From CAG-791 sp963593905 (GTDB lineage: Bacteria > Bacillota > Clostridia > Lachnospirales > Lachnospiraceae): 64,000 nt of DNA. The stretch is from contig CAVBBL010000007.1 of assembly GCA_963593905.1 (NCBI GenBank), forward strand, positions 22,636 through 86,635. Reading direction: 5' to 3'. Under the pieces are notes generated by a model. That model did not search any database and was not told the origin of the DNA. It saw nothing but the letters and a program-made list of their open reading frames with translations. Of the stretch, positions 50,128 through 57,829 are shown in pieces. The position numbers and the translations under genes are program-made. Each line of letters begins with the position of its first letter. The first letter of the stretch is position 1.

Positions 50128-51534
50128 ATGATTGTTTTAAACTTTGGACATGTAAAAGGGCTCCCGGAGCAGGAGCAAAAATGGCTGACTGAGCTGAATG
50201 AGACATTTTTATACTATCAGTCCACCAACGCACTAAAACAGAGGTATTACGAGGGTGATATTTCCCTTAGCGAGGTGAATTTGGGAATTGCGCTGCCCAG
50301 AGAGCTCCAAAACCTCCAGATTGGATGCTCTTGGGGAGCAAAGACGGTTGATGTTCTGGCGGCACGGTCTATGTTTGATGGTTTTGTTACCCAGAGCGGC
50401 GAAGAGTCCAACGAGATGGAAGCAATCATCAAAAGGAATCATTTGATTGCAGAGTATAACAAAGCAGTCAGAGAAGAACTTAAATATGGCTGTGCGTTTG
50501 CGGCGGTATCTGGCGTGGAAGGTGATGCCAGAGTGCGCTTTTATTCTCCTCAGTGTGCAGCGGCCAGATGGAATGCTAACGAAGGGCGGATACGTTATGG
50601 CTTCGTGTTTGAGGATGCACGCCGGGATGAATCAGATATAGTGTGGAGCCCGGAACATGTCAACTTCTACACAGACACAGACATCTGGCAGCTTGACAGA
50701 ACTGGCGGAGGATGGGAGGCAACCCGGACACCTCACGACTTTGGTGAGCCTTTAATGGTGGCACTGATCTGGGATGCTACCAATGACAAACCGCTCGGCA
50801 AGTCCAGACTGAACAAGCCTATTAGAAGATTGATAAATGGATATATCAGGACGATGGCAAATGCTACCATCGGACTTGAGTTTGCTACCTCTCCGCAGAA
50901 ATATCTGCTAGGCGTATCAGATGACCAGTACGACATACTGACTGAAAACAGATTCAATCAGTATGTTGGTAACATTTTGTTTTCAACGAATAACCCGGAG
51001 ACGGGCGAGAAGCCAACTTTTGGCCAGCTGGACCAAGGAAGCATCGAGCCGCATGTTCAGATGCTGCGTATTCTTGCTACACAGTTTTCGGCGGCTACTG
51101 GTTTGACAGTGACAGACACAGGAGTTGTGAACGATGCAAATCCGACATCCAGTGATGCCATTTTGGCGCAGTCACAGACTTTGGTACTTTTGGCTGAGCA
51201 GCTGAACACAGTAAACGGGGATGCACTGTGCAGAATCGCAAAGATGGCGCTGGCGGTGGAGTTTGGTGTTGTGCCGGATGAGCTGCCGGATGAGGCGGCA
51301 GAGATTATGGCACATTTCAAAAACCCTGCCATGCCTTCGGTATCTGTCACAGCTGATGCTGCTATTAAGATTGCCTCAAGTCGGCAGGAATTTGCAGGCA
51401 CAGACACGTTTTTAGAAATGATTGGTTTTAATCAGGCAGACATCAGACGGGTAAAAGCGCAGGAACAAAGAGCGAGAGGCCAGCAGATGTTGTTTGAGGT
51501 AGAAAATGAAGATAACGGCAAAGTCGTGGAATAA
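50128..51534 (+). CDS. Phage portal protein (SPP1 gp6-like)
   Basis: A 468-residue portal: FLYYQSTNALKQRYYEGDIS at the start, LGIALPRELQNLQIGCSWGA, and a C-terminal helical region. It forms the dodecameric ring through which DNA enters. Starts one base after the terminase stop; its end overlaps the MuF gene by 29 bases. Confidence 0.9.
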   Translation: MIVLNFGHVKGLPEQEQKWLTELNETFLYYQSTNALKQRYYEGDISLSEVNLGIALPRELQNLQIGCSWGAKTVDVLAARSMFDGFVTQSGEESNEMEAIIKRNHLIAEYNKAVREELKYGCAFAAVSGVEGDARVRFYSPQCAAARWNANEGRIRYGFVFEDARRDESDIVWSPEHVNFYTDTDIWQLDRTGGGWEATRTPHDFGEPLMVALIWDATNDKPLGKSRLNKPIRRLINGYIRTMANATIGLEFATSPQKYLLGVSDDQYDILTENRFNQYVGNILFSTNNPETGEKPTFGQLDQGSIEPHVQMLRILATQFSAATGLTVTDTGVVNDANPTSSDAILAQSQTLVLLAEQLNTVNGDALCRIAKMALAVEFGVVPDELPDEAAEIMAHFKNPAMPSVSVTADAAIKIASSRQEFAGTDTFLEMIGFNQADIRRVKAQEQRARGQQMLFEVENEDNGKVVE

Positions 51535-52642
51535 TTACATCGGAAAGCTTGCCAAGGTAAACCAAAAGGCAGGAAGCATGATGCGGAAGTATGTAGAAGC
51601 GCACGGCGTAGAGAATACAAAAGCACTTATGAATTACGCCATGGCGCTAATACAGAAGTACGGAGAAGGGAGCGCAGAGCTTGCATGTCAAATGTACGAC
51701 GCTATGGCGGAGCTGTCTGGGGTAAATCTTCCGTCGGCAGAGCCTGCAGAAATAGTGAAATACAAAGAAGTTGCGAAAATGGTTAATGCCACCAAGAGCA
51801 GTATTGACCAGCTAGAGCGAGGCGTGGAACGGCTGGTAAAGAAGGCTGGGGCGGACACAACGCTAAAAAACGCCGAAAGAGATAACGCTGAGTTTGCTTG
51901 GATTCCTCACGGTGACACTTGCGCTTATTGTCTGGCTCTTGCGGCGCAGGGATGGCGGCACGTATCGCTTAACACTGTCGGTAATGGCTACGGGGAGCAT
52001 ATTCATGCAAATTGTGATTGTGAGTATGCTGTAAGATTCAATAAAAAGACCACAGTGCAGGGATATGATCCTGACAAGTATGCAAAGATATTCAAAGAAG
52101 CCGAAGGCAGCACGGAAAAAGAAAAAATAAATTCATTACGTAGAGGGCAATATCAACAGAAAAAAGAGAACTTATTGAAAGAAGAAACAACGCAAGTATC
52201 CTCCGAAATATTAAAGTTTGCAAAACAGGGTAACACATTTGTTATCAAGTCTGACAAACTGTATGAGTATACGAGAAAAATCAAACCTCTTGAAGGATAT
52301 GAGGATATAGTGGTTCATGGAGATGCTTACAGTCTGGCTTTTGTAGATGAAAATGGTAAAGAATCAAATGTGAGTGCTGAAGAATTTTGCAATATCATTG
52401 AGAAAGCTGGCGTATACAAGGGTGGGAAAATACGCTTGATTTCATGCCAAACGGGAACAGGATCTGGAATAGTTCCCACATATATGGCAAAGAGATTTAA
52501 TACAGAAATACTTGCGCCGACAGAGGTGGTAAATGTAGATTCTAAAGGGAATATGGTGTTGGCAGATGATCCAATAAATGCTAGGATTGGTGTAGAAACA
52601 GGTGAGTGGATAAAGTTTAATAAAGATGGGAGAATGAAATGA
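51506..52642 (+). CDS. MuF-type minor head protein with C-terminal toxin-like domain
   Basis: A 378-residue two-part protein. Residues 1-180 are the phage head part, with WIPHGDTCAYCLALAAQGW and a HIHANCDCEY cysteine motif. After a charged linker (about 190-235), residues 240-378 form a separate domain with IVVHGDAYSLAF (His271), IRLISCQTGTGSG (Cys314) and ILAPTEVV. The HG...SCxTG pair recalls the catalytic dyad of caspase-clan and CHAT-like peptidases, and similar domains end polymorphic toxins. MuF-toxin fusions carried by temperate phages are known. DNA of the C-terminal part is more AT-rich. GAGGT precedes ATG 51506. The next gene overlaps the stop and is the likely immunity gene. Confidence 0.8.
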   Translation: MKITAKSWNNYIGKLAKVNQKAGSMMRKYVEAHGVENTKALMNYAMALIQKYGEGSAELACQMYDAMAELSGVNLPSAEPAEIVKYKEVAKMVNATKSSIDQLERGVERLVKKAGADTTLKNAERDNAEFAWIPHGDTCAYCLALAAQGWRHVSLNTVGNGYGEHIHANCDCEYAVRFNKKTTVQGYDPDKYAKIFKEAEGSTEKEKINSLRRGQYQQKKENLLKEETTQVSSEILKFAKQGNTFVIKSDKLYEYTRKIKPLEGYEDIVVHGDAYSLAFVDENGKESNVSAEEFCNIIEKAGVYKGGKIRLISCQTGTGSGIVPTYMAKRFNTEILAPTEVVNVDSKGNMVLADDPINARIGVETGEWIKFNKDGRMK

Positions 52643-52938
52643 TTTACATAGGAAAATACAAAGAATTATGCAAAAATCCAGAGTACCCATCAATAAAAGA
52701 TTTTTTTGAAAAAAATCCATACCCCGGAAAAGATAAAGTGGTTTTTTATCTTAAACATGGAAACATAGACCTGGCGCGAATGGAACGCGCTAGAGATGTA
52801 ATCACCGGAGAGCTAATCAACATGGAAATGCTGGGCATGAATGATGGCGAATTTACATGGTTTAATACACTGGCCTATTATGTTGAAAAATACAACTTAC
52901 GGCTTCCGAGAGAATTTGAAAATAAAATTGTGAATTAG
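52639..52938 (+). CDS. Candidate immunity protein for the MuF toxin
   Basis: A 99-residue protein starting MIYIGKYKELCKNPEYPSIK. Its ATG overlaps the stop of the toxin-like gene (ATGA), the classic layout of toxin-immunity pairs, and it is AT-rich like the toxin end. It contains DVITGELINMEMLGMNDGEF and ends acidic/basic without membrane segments, so it is cytosolic. The assignment rests on position and general similarity to immunity proteins of polymorphic toxins; no motif proves it. Confidence 0.65.
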   Translation: MIYIGKYKELCKNPEYPSIKDFFEKNPYPGKDKVVFYLKHGNIDLARMERARDVITGELINMEMLGMNDGEFTWFNTLAYYVEKYNLRLPREFENKIVN

Positions 52939-52958
52939 ATATTATCCAAAGGAAGAAT

Positions 52959-53321
52959 ATGGCAAAAGATGATTTTGATTACATCGTTTTTAAGATCCTA
53001 ACGTATTTGTACGCCTGTATGAAACGAAAATGTTGTTTTGATGAGAATGTGTTTGCTCACAGCATCATAACAGATAAAGTCTCAGAAGAGTATATGACAG
53101 ATGTACTCAGGATTATGAGCAGTGAGGGACTTGTGGAAGGCGTCACGTTTACAAAAGCGTGGGGGCATACATATATTCCGTTGTCTGATTTATCAGAAAT
53201 GGGCATTACGGGCGAAGGTATCCGCTACGTCCTGAATAATGACAAAATGAAACTTGTCAGAAAGAAAATACTGGAAAGCACGCCGGGGATGATTACGGAA
53301 TTGATTAAACTGGCGTTATAA
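52959..53321 (+). CDS. YjcQ-like winged-helix protein
   Basis: A 120-residue protein: DYIVFKILTYLYACMKRKCC, DVLRIMSSEGLVEGVTFTKA and ITGEGIRYVLNNDKMKLVRK match the YjcQ family of small phage proteins with a winged-helix fold. Ribosome site AAAGGAAG. It lies with the immunity candidate between head genes, so it belongs to a moron-like cassette. Confidence 0.7.
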   Translation: MAKDDFDYIVFKILTYLYACMKRKCCFDENVFAHSIITDKVSEEYMTDVLRIMSSEGLVEGVTFTKAWGHTYIPLSDLSEMGITGEGIRYVLNNDKMKLVRKKILESTPGMITELIKLAL

Positions 53322-53337
53322 AATAAAAAGAGATAAA

Positions 53338-53366
53338 CCACTGATCGAATGATCTGTGGCTTTTTT
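53338..53366 (+). terminator. Terminator inside the head gene cluster (1)
   Basis: CCAC-T-GATC (53338-53346) pairs with GATC-T-GTGG (53351-53359), then C and six T. It closes the toxin/immunity/YjcQ segment. Confidence 0.75.
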
Positions 53367-53387
53367 ATGCTCAAAAAAGGAGGTGTC

Positions 53388-53747
53388 ATGGCACGAATAG
53401 AGTTTGCTGATGTCGAGCAGAAAATGGAAGATTTGAGAGGGTATTGCAAAACCACATTAGATGATGACAAGAATCCATACAAGGCCGATGAATTAAATGA
53501 TGATGAATTTAATTTTATCAGCGGTATGAATTATATTTTGTCTTATGTCACAGATAACTTTCTTGCGAATAGGGAAGTGGATGGATATTGCGAACTGGAA
53601 AGTTTAGAAAAGCTTTTAAAGGAACATGCCGAACATATCATAGATGATTTTGCTCAGTGGGGATATGCAGAGCTTGGCGAGATCATGACATCATTCATCG
53701 ACAATCATGGATGGGAAGAAGAACAAGGTAGCGGAAGCGACTCTTAA
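53388..53747 (+). CDS. Acidic prophage protein, 119 residues, cassette member
   Basis: Starts MARIEFADVEQKMEDLRGYC with AAAAGGAGG ahead of ATG 53388. Highly acidic throughout. Not recognised. Lying between two terminators next to the toxin-like and immunity-like genes, it may be a second immunity protein or another moron. Confidence 0.65.
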   Translation: MARIEFADVEQKMEDLRGYCKTTLDDDKNPYKADELNDDEFNFISGMNYILSYVTDNFLANREVDGYCELESLEKLLKEHAEHIIDDFAQWGYAELGEIMTSFIDNHGWEEEQGSGSDS

Positions 53748-53762
53748 AAGAGCCGCTTTTTT
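53735..53762 (+). terminator. Terminator inside the head gene cluster (2)
   Basis: AAGCG-A-CTCTT (53735-53745) pairs with AAGAG-C-CGCTT (53748-53758), then TTTT. It overlaps the end of the 119-residue gene. Confidence 0.75.
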
Positions 53763-53813
53763 AATGGCAACGCGTGCCTTAAACGCGGTATAAACACTCT
53801 AAAGGAGGATGAA

Positions 53814-54293
53814 ATGGAAGAAACAAAGACCACGCCGGAAGGCGGAAACGAAAAGACATTCACTCAGACTGAATTAGACGCAATTATTGGAGATAGACTG
53901 GCGAGAGAACGCCAGAAGTATGGCGACTATGACAGTTTGAAGGCAAAGGCGGCAGAGTACGACAAAGCGCAGGAGGCAAGCAAAAGTGAACTGCAGAAAG
54001 CAACCGAGAAAGCCGGAGCATTGCAGAAGGAGCTTGACGCGCTGAAGGCCGCTAATACTACCAGAGAGGCAAGGGAGAAGGTTGCCAAAGAGATGGAAGT
54101 CCCCATTGAACTTTTGACAGCCAGCACAGAGGAGGAATGTAAAAAGCAGGCAGAGGCACTGCAGAAGTACCTTCCCAAAGTTAAGAAGTATCCCGGTGCC
54201 AGAGAAAACGAAACCAAAAAGAATCTATCAACAAATGTCAACGAACAGTCAATGCGCGTATTTGCGCACCAGATTTTCAGAAAAGGAGAATAA
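53814..54293 (+). CDS. Phage capsid scaffolding protein (DUF4355-like)
   Basis: A 159-residue, mostly coiled-coil protein: TFTQTELDAIIGDRLARERQ at the start and a long Ala/Glu/Lys helix. Scaffolds of this kind stand directly before the major capsid gene and guide shell assembly. AAAGGAGGATGAA precedes the ATG. Confidence 0.87.
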   Translation: MEETKTTPEGGNEKTFTQTELDAIIGDRLARERQKYGDYDSLKAKAAEYDKAQEASKSELQKATEKAGALQKELDALKAANTTREAREKVAKEMEVPIELLTASTEEECKKQAEALQKYLPKVKKYPGARENETKKNLSTNVNEQSMRVFAHQIFRKGE

Positions 54294-54296
54294 CAA

Positions 54297-55190
54297 ATGG
54301 CAGCTTTAATTACTAGCGATTTCGACATTCCTGCAGAGATTTCCGCGGGTATTTTCAAGAAGGCACAGAGCGGTTCTACTCTGGCACAGCTCTCTGGAGC
54401 AAGACCTCAGAAGTTTGGCAAGCAGCAGGCGTGGGTTCTGACTGCAGCACCGAAGGCGGAGCTTGTTGGCGAGGCAGCTTCTAAGTCCCCTACTCCGGCA
54501 ACCTACGCGCCGAAGGTTATTAACCCCATTAAGCTGCAGGTAACTATGAGATTTTCTCAGGAAGTACAGTGGGCAGATGAAGATGTACAGATCGGCGTGC
54601 TGCAGGATTTGGCAGACAATGCCGGTATTGCACTTGGAAGAGCACTTGATCTGGTGGGTATTCATAAGATTAACCCTCTGACTGGCGAGGTATCTTCTCA
54701 GGTAAAGGAAGGCCTTGTGGATACCACACAGTCCGTTACTTTATCCGGTACCGCTTACGATGAGGCTATTGAGGCGGCAGCAGGCGTTGTTATTTCCTCC
54801 GGCTATACTCCGGCAGGCATTGCCATGGATCCTTCCCTGTCCTTCGGTCTGTCCACCATGAGAGATAAGGAAGGCAGAAAGCTGTATCCTGAGCTTGGCT
54901 TTGGTCAGAATGTTACCAACTTTGCAGGCATGAGCGCAGCCATCTCTGATACTGTATCCGCTAAGAATGAGATTGCAACCGCCAGCAACCTCCTGGGCAT
55001 TGTCGGTCAGTTTGATGCCTTCAGATGGGGCGTTCAGAGATCCATTGGCGCTCATCTCATTGAGTACGGCGACCCGGACGGCCTTGGCGATCTGCAGAGA
55101 CAGAACCAGATTGCAATCAGAGCGGAAATTGTTTACGGCATCGGCATCATGGATGCAAATGCTTTCGTAAAAATCAATAGAGGTGAATAA
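54297..55190 (+). CDS. Major capsid protein (HK97 fold)
   Basis: Encodes 297 residues: SDFDIPAEISAGIFKKAQSG, SGARPQKFGKQQAWVLTAAP, VTMRFSQEVQWADEDVQIG and ALGRALDLVGIHKIN are typical of HK97-fold capsids of siphoviruses in Firmicutes. No N-terminal delta domain, consistent with the separate scaffold. AAAGGAGAATAAC precedes the ATG; codon use is biased to frequent codons, as expected of a highly made protein. Confidence 0.92.
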   Translation: MAALITSDFDIPAEISAGIFKKAQSGSTLAQLSGARPQKFGKQQAWVLTAAPKAELVGEAASKSPTPATYAPKVINPIKLQVTMRFSQEVQWADEDVQIGVLQDLADNAGIALGRALDLVGIHKINPLTGEVSSQVKEGLVDTTQSVTLSGTAYDEAIEAAAGVVISSGYTPAGIAMDPSLSFGLSTMRDKEGRKLYPELGFGQNVTNFAGMSAAISDTVSAKNEIATASNLLGIVGQFDAFRWGVQRSIGAHLIEYGDPDGLGDLQRQNQIAIRAEIVYGIGIMDANAFVKINRGE

Positions 55191-55348
55191 TGCGCTATCT
55201 GTATAAACAGACTGGCGTTATTGTAGAGTCCGGCACTGTGCTGGACTCTACTGTTTTTTCGCCGGTAGAGAAAAAGGCGGCAGAGGCAGAAAAAAAGCCA
55301 CAGGAAAGCCGCCAGAGTAAAAGCGGTAAGAATAGGGTGGGTAAATGA
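55190..55348 (+). CDS. Small head-region protein, 52 residues
   Basis: MRYLYKQTGVIVESGTVLDS followed by a Lys/Glu/Ser-rich tail. Starts on TAATG overlap with the capsid gene and overlaps the next gene (ATGA), so it is translated within the operon. Possibly a head decoration or connector accessory. Confidence 0.65.
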   Translation: MRYLYKQTGVIVESGTVLDSTVFSPVEKKAAEAEKKPQESRQSKSGKNRVGK

Positions 55349-55725
55349 AATATGCAACTGTAGAAGAGGTGAGCGCGGGCTTCAGAGAATTGTCAGACAC
55401 CGAAAAACAGCAGTGTGAGGCATTGTTGGAAGAGGCGGCGCTTATTATCGACGTTTACAACCAGAAAGCCACAGAGGACATCAAAAAACTTGTATCCTGC
55501 AGAATGGTGCGGCGGCAGTTTGGAGACGGGTCTGGTGCCAGTGCCTTCCCAATGGGAGCATCACAGGGCAGCGTTTCTGCGCTTGGCTATTCTCAGTCAT
55601 GGACTCTTAGCAGCGGTTCTACAGGAGAGCTTTACTTATCTAAGCAGGAAAAGAAGTTGCTTGGTGTCGGTGATCGTATTGGGGCAAGCGGCCCTTTGGA
55701 GAAGCTATGCGAGGAATACCAGTAG
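55345..55725 (+). CDS. Head-tail connector protein
   Basis: 126 residues; YATVEEVSAGFRELSDTEKQ and an all-helical N-terminal half with LLEEAALIIDVYNQ are typical of gp6/gp15-type adaptors that sit under the portal. Overlaps genes on both sides. Confidence 0.75.
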   Translation: MKYATVEEVSAGFRELSDTEKQQCEALLEEAALIIDVYNQKATEDIKKLVSCRMVRRQFGDGSGASAFPMGASQGSVSALGYSQSWTLSSGSTGELYLSKQEKKLLGVGDRIGASGPLEKLCEEYQ

Positions 55726-56036
55726 TTTTACATATAAAGACGCAAACAGGCACTGACTCTTTTGGCACTCCGATCTATGAAGAAACCACAGAGACGGTGG
55801 AAAATGTCCTGATCGGAGAACCGCAGGGAGACCAAATTGTCAACGAGCTGCAGTTGTATGGGAGGCGTCTCGCTTATACGCTTGGAATTCCGAAAGGAGA
55901 CGAGCACGTCTGGAATGACGCAGAAGTGGAGTTCTTTGGCGAACGCTTCAGAGCCTACGGAGATGTTACGCAGGGAATTGAAGAACTTGTGCCACTGTCC
56001 TGGAATAAAAAAGTAAAGGTGGAACGCTATGAGTAA
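55707..56036 (+). CDS. Head closure (stopper) protein
   Basis: 109 residues of mainly beta structure: VVLHIKTQTGTDSFGTPIYE, VENVLIGEP, YTLGIPKGDEHVWNDAEVEF. This pattern fits SPP1 gp16/HK97 gp7-type stoppers. Overlaps the gene before and after. Confidence 0.75.
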   Translation: MRGIPVVLHIKTQTGTDSFGTPIYEETTETVENVLIGEPQGDQIVNELQLYGRRLAYTLGIPKGDEHVWNDAEVEFFGERFRAYGDVTQGIEELVPLSWNKKVKVERYE

Positions 56037-56283
56037 GAAAGTGGAATTTGAATTAAATTCTGATGGCGTGAAAGAGCTTTTGAGGGGCGCAGAGATGCAG
56101 TCTATCATCAGAGAGTGCACAAGCGCTGTTCTTGACAGTGCCGGAGACCTTTACGAGATGGAAATGAAAGAAGGAGCAAATCGTTGTTGGGGAACGGTGC
56201 GGCCTTCTGGTGCACACGGCTATTACAGCAATTTGAAACACAACACATTGCTGAAAGCTCTCGGAGGTGTGAAATTTGGTTGA
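56029..56283 (+). CDS. Neck protein, HK97 gp10-like, short form
   Basis: 84 residues; FELNSDGVKELLRGAEMQSI is the usual start of gp10/tail-completion proteins. The protein is shorter than the family norm of about 120-150 residues. Confidence 0.65.
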   Translation: MSKKVEFELNSDGVKELLRGAEMQSIIRECTSAVLDSAGDLYEMEMKEGANRCWGTVRPSGAHGYYSNLKHNTLLKALGGVKFG

Positions 56284-56629
56284 GACTATAGTGAGAAATC
56301 ATTTAAAAAGTGCGCTTGATGTGCCTGTTCTTCTGGAAGTGCCTGAGAAGATGCCGGAAACATTCGTACTTATCGAAAAGACGGGAGCAAGCCGGGAAAA
56401 TTACATTGACAGAGCAACGATTGCCGTGCAGTCGTGGGCGGCCTCTATGTACGAGGCGGCAAGCCTTAATGACAAGGTGAAGAAAGCCATGGATAGCCTG
56501 CCAGAGCTTCCGAATGTGTCAAGAGCGGCGCTTAACTCCGATTATAACCACACAGACACATCCACCAAGAAATACCGTTACCAAGCAGTGTATGATCTGA
56601 CCTATTACGAGGAGGATAATAATGTCTAA
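56276..56629 (+). CDS. Tail completion/terminator protein
   Basis: 117 residues beginning TTG with GGAGG 8 bases upstream. IVRNHLKSALDVPVLLEVPE, FVLIEKTGASRENYIDRATI and YQAVYDLTYYEE fit the gp11/minor tail protein that ends the tail tube. Overlaps both neighbours. Confidence 0.75.
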   Translation: MVETIVRNHLKSALDVPVLLEVPEKMPETFVLIEKTGASRENYIDRATIAVQSWAASMYEAASLNDKVKKAMDSLPELPNVSRAALNSDYNHTDTSTKKYRYQAVYDLTYYEEDNNV

Positions 56630-57179
56630 AGTAAATAACGTATCAACAGGCAAGCCGAAGGTTGCCGGTGCTGTTTACAGGGCTGTGCTGGGAACTACGC
56701 TTCCTACTAATGCCACATCAGAGCTGGCAGACGCTTACAAAGAGCTCGGCTATATCTCAGAGGATGGCGTCACCAACAGCAACGCGCCGGAAACGGACGA
56801 AATTAAAGCGTGGGGCGGTGATACTGTGCTGACTGTGCAGACAGATAAGCCGGATACTTTTGAAATGAAGTTTATCGAGACCATGCGTGTCGAAGTCTTA
56901 AAAATGATTTACGGTGAAGATAATGTCATTGAAGAAAACGATGGCTCCATCACTGTTAAAGCTACCGCTTCAGAGATGGACGAAGCGGTCTATGTACTTG
57001 ATATGGTACTCAGAGGCGGAGCAATGAAAAGAATCGTTATCCCTGATGGAAAAATTTCTGACCTTGGGGATATTGAATATAAGGATGATGACGCTATCGG
57101 CTACGAAGCGACTATTACGGCGCTCCCTGATGCTTCCGGCGTGACTCACTACGAGTACATTACTCCTGCGAAAGGCTGA
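56622..57179 (+). CDS. Major tail tube protein
   Basis: 185 residues; PKVAGAVYRAVLGTTLPTNA, LGYISEDGVTNSNAPETDEI and YEATITALPDASG match phi13/TP901-type tail tube proteins. Stacked hexamers form the flexible siphovirus tail. Confidence 0.85.
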   Translation: MSKVNNVSTGKPKVAGAVYRAVLGTTLPTNATSELADAYKELGYISEDGVTNSNAPETDEIKAWGGDTVLTVQTDKPDTFEMKFIETMRVEVLKMIYGEDNVIEENDGSITVKATASEMDEAVYVLDMVLRGGAMKRIVIPDGKISDLGDIEYKDDDAIGYEATITALPDASGVTHYEYITPAKG

Positions 57180-57182
57180 TAA

Positions 57183-57452
57183 ATGATAAAGGCAAAGACT
57201 AGAAGCGGATTTGAATACAAGATAGACATGGAAAGCCTGCAGGATGACTGGGATTTTATAGAGTTGTTCGGCGAGCTGGAAGATAAGCCAAATCTGATGC
57301 CCAGAGCGGTAAAAAAGCTTTTGGGAGATGCTCAGTATAAAAAGCTCAAAGAACACTGCAGGAAAGACGGCAAGGTCTCCGGAGTGATGATGAGTGCTGA
57401 GATCGAGGATATTTTCCAGGAAATGGGAGATAATAACGAATCAAAAAACTGA
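57183..57452 (+). CDS. Tail assembly chaperone (gpG-like)
   Basis: 89 residues; KTRSGFEYKIDMESLQDDWD at the start. Position between tail tube and tape measure is that of lambda gpG. Its last codons TCA AAA AAC TGA contain a -1 slippery heptamer in the right frame, so a longer gpGT-like product of about 214 residues is expected from a fraction of ribosomes. Confidence 0.85.
   Translation: MIKAKTRSGFEYKIDMESLQDDWDFIELFGELEDKPNLMPRAVKKLLGDAQYKKLKEHCRKDGKVSGVMMSAEIEDIFQEMGDNNESKN
57443..57449 (+). promoter_or_regulatory. Programmed -1 frameshift site A AAA AAC
   Basis: The heptamer has the X XXY YYZ form and the correct phase (tcA AAA AAC TGA). A slip of -1 continues as CTG ATG GTC, which is exactly the frame of the next ORF. 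This is the conserved way siphoviruses make the two tail chaperones. Confidence 0.88.
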
Positions 57453-57826
57453 TGGTCCTTGCCGCAGTCCAAAAGAGGCATAAAACAGAGCTGATATGCG
57501 ATATGGCAGAGGTGTATCACATCTTTGACCATAGAAGCATGCCGGTTTTTTTTGTTGCCGAACTGGTGGCAGGGTTATCATCAGACAGCCGGGTGAAAAT
57601 GGCAATCAGCGGCCAGAAGATAGACAAGGAAACGGCGCTTCTGGCCTGCATCCTCGATGGAATCAATACGCTTGTATGGCAAAACACAAAAGATGCACAG
57701 AAGGGCAGGAACAGGCCACAAAGCGTGTATTTAGCTATGACACAGACAAAAGAGAAAGACACGCTTCGAGGCTTTAGGACGTCTGCAGAATTTGAAGCAT
57801 ACAGGAAAAGTTTGTTAGAGGTATAA
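57452..57826 (+). CDS. Tail assembly chaperone extension (gpT-like)
   Basis: 124 residues if started at ATG 57452, but more likely reached by -1 frameshift from the preceding gene; no ribosome site is seen before this ATG. FVAELVAGLSSDSRVKMAIS and YLAMTQTKEKDTLRGFRTSA fit the T extension that recruits tail tube subunits to the tape measure. Confidence 0.8.
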   Translation: MVLAAVQKRHKTELICDMAEVYHIFDHRSMPVFFVAELVAGLSSDSRVKMAISGQKIDKETALLACILDGINTLVWQNTKDAQKGRNRPQSVYLAMTQTKEKDTLRGFRTSAEFEAYRKSLLEV

Positions 57827-57829
57827 GCA

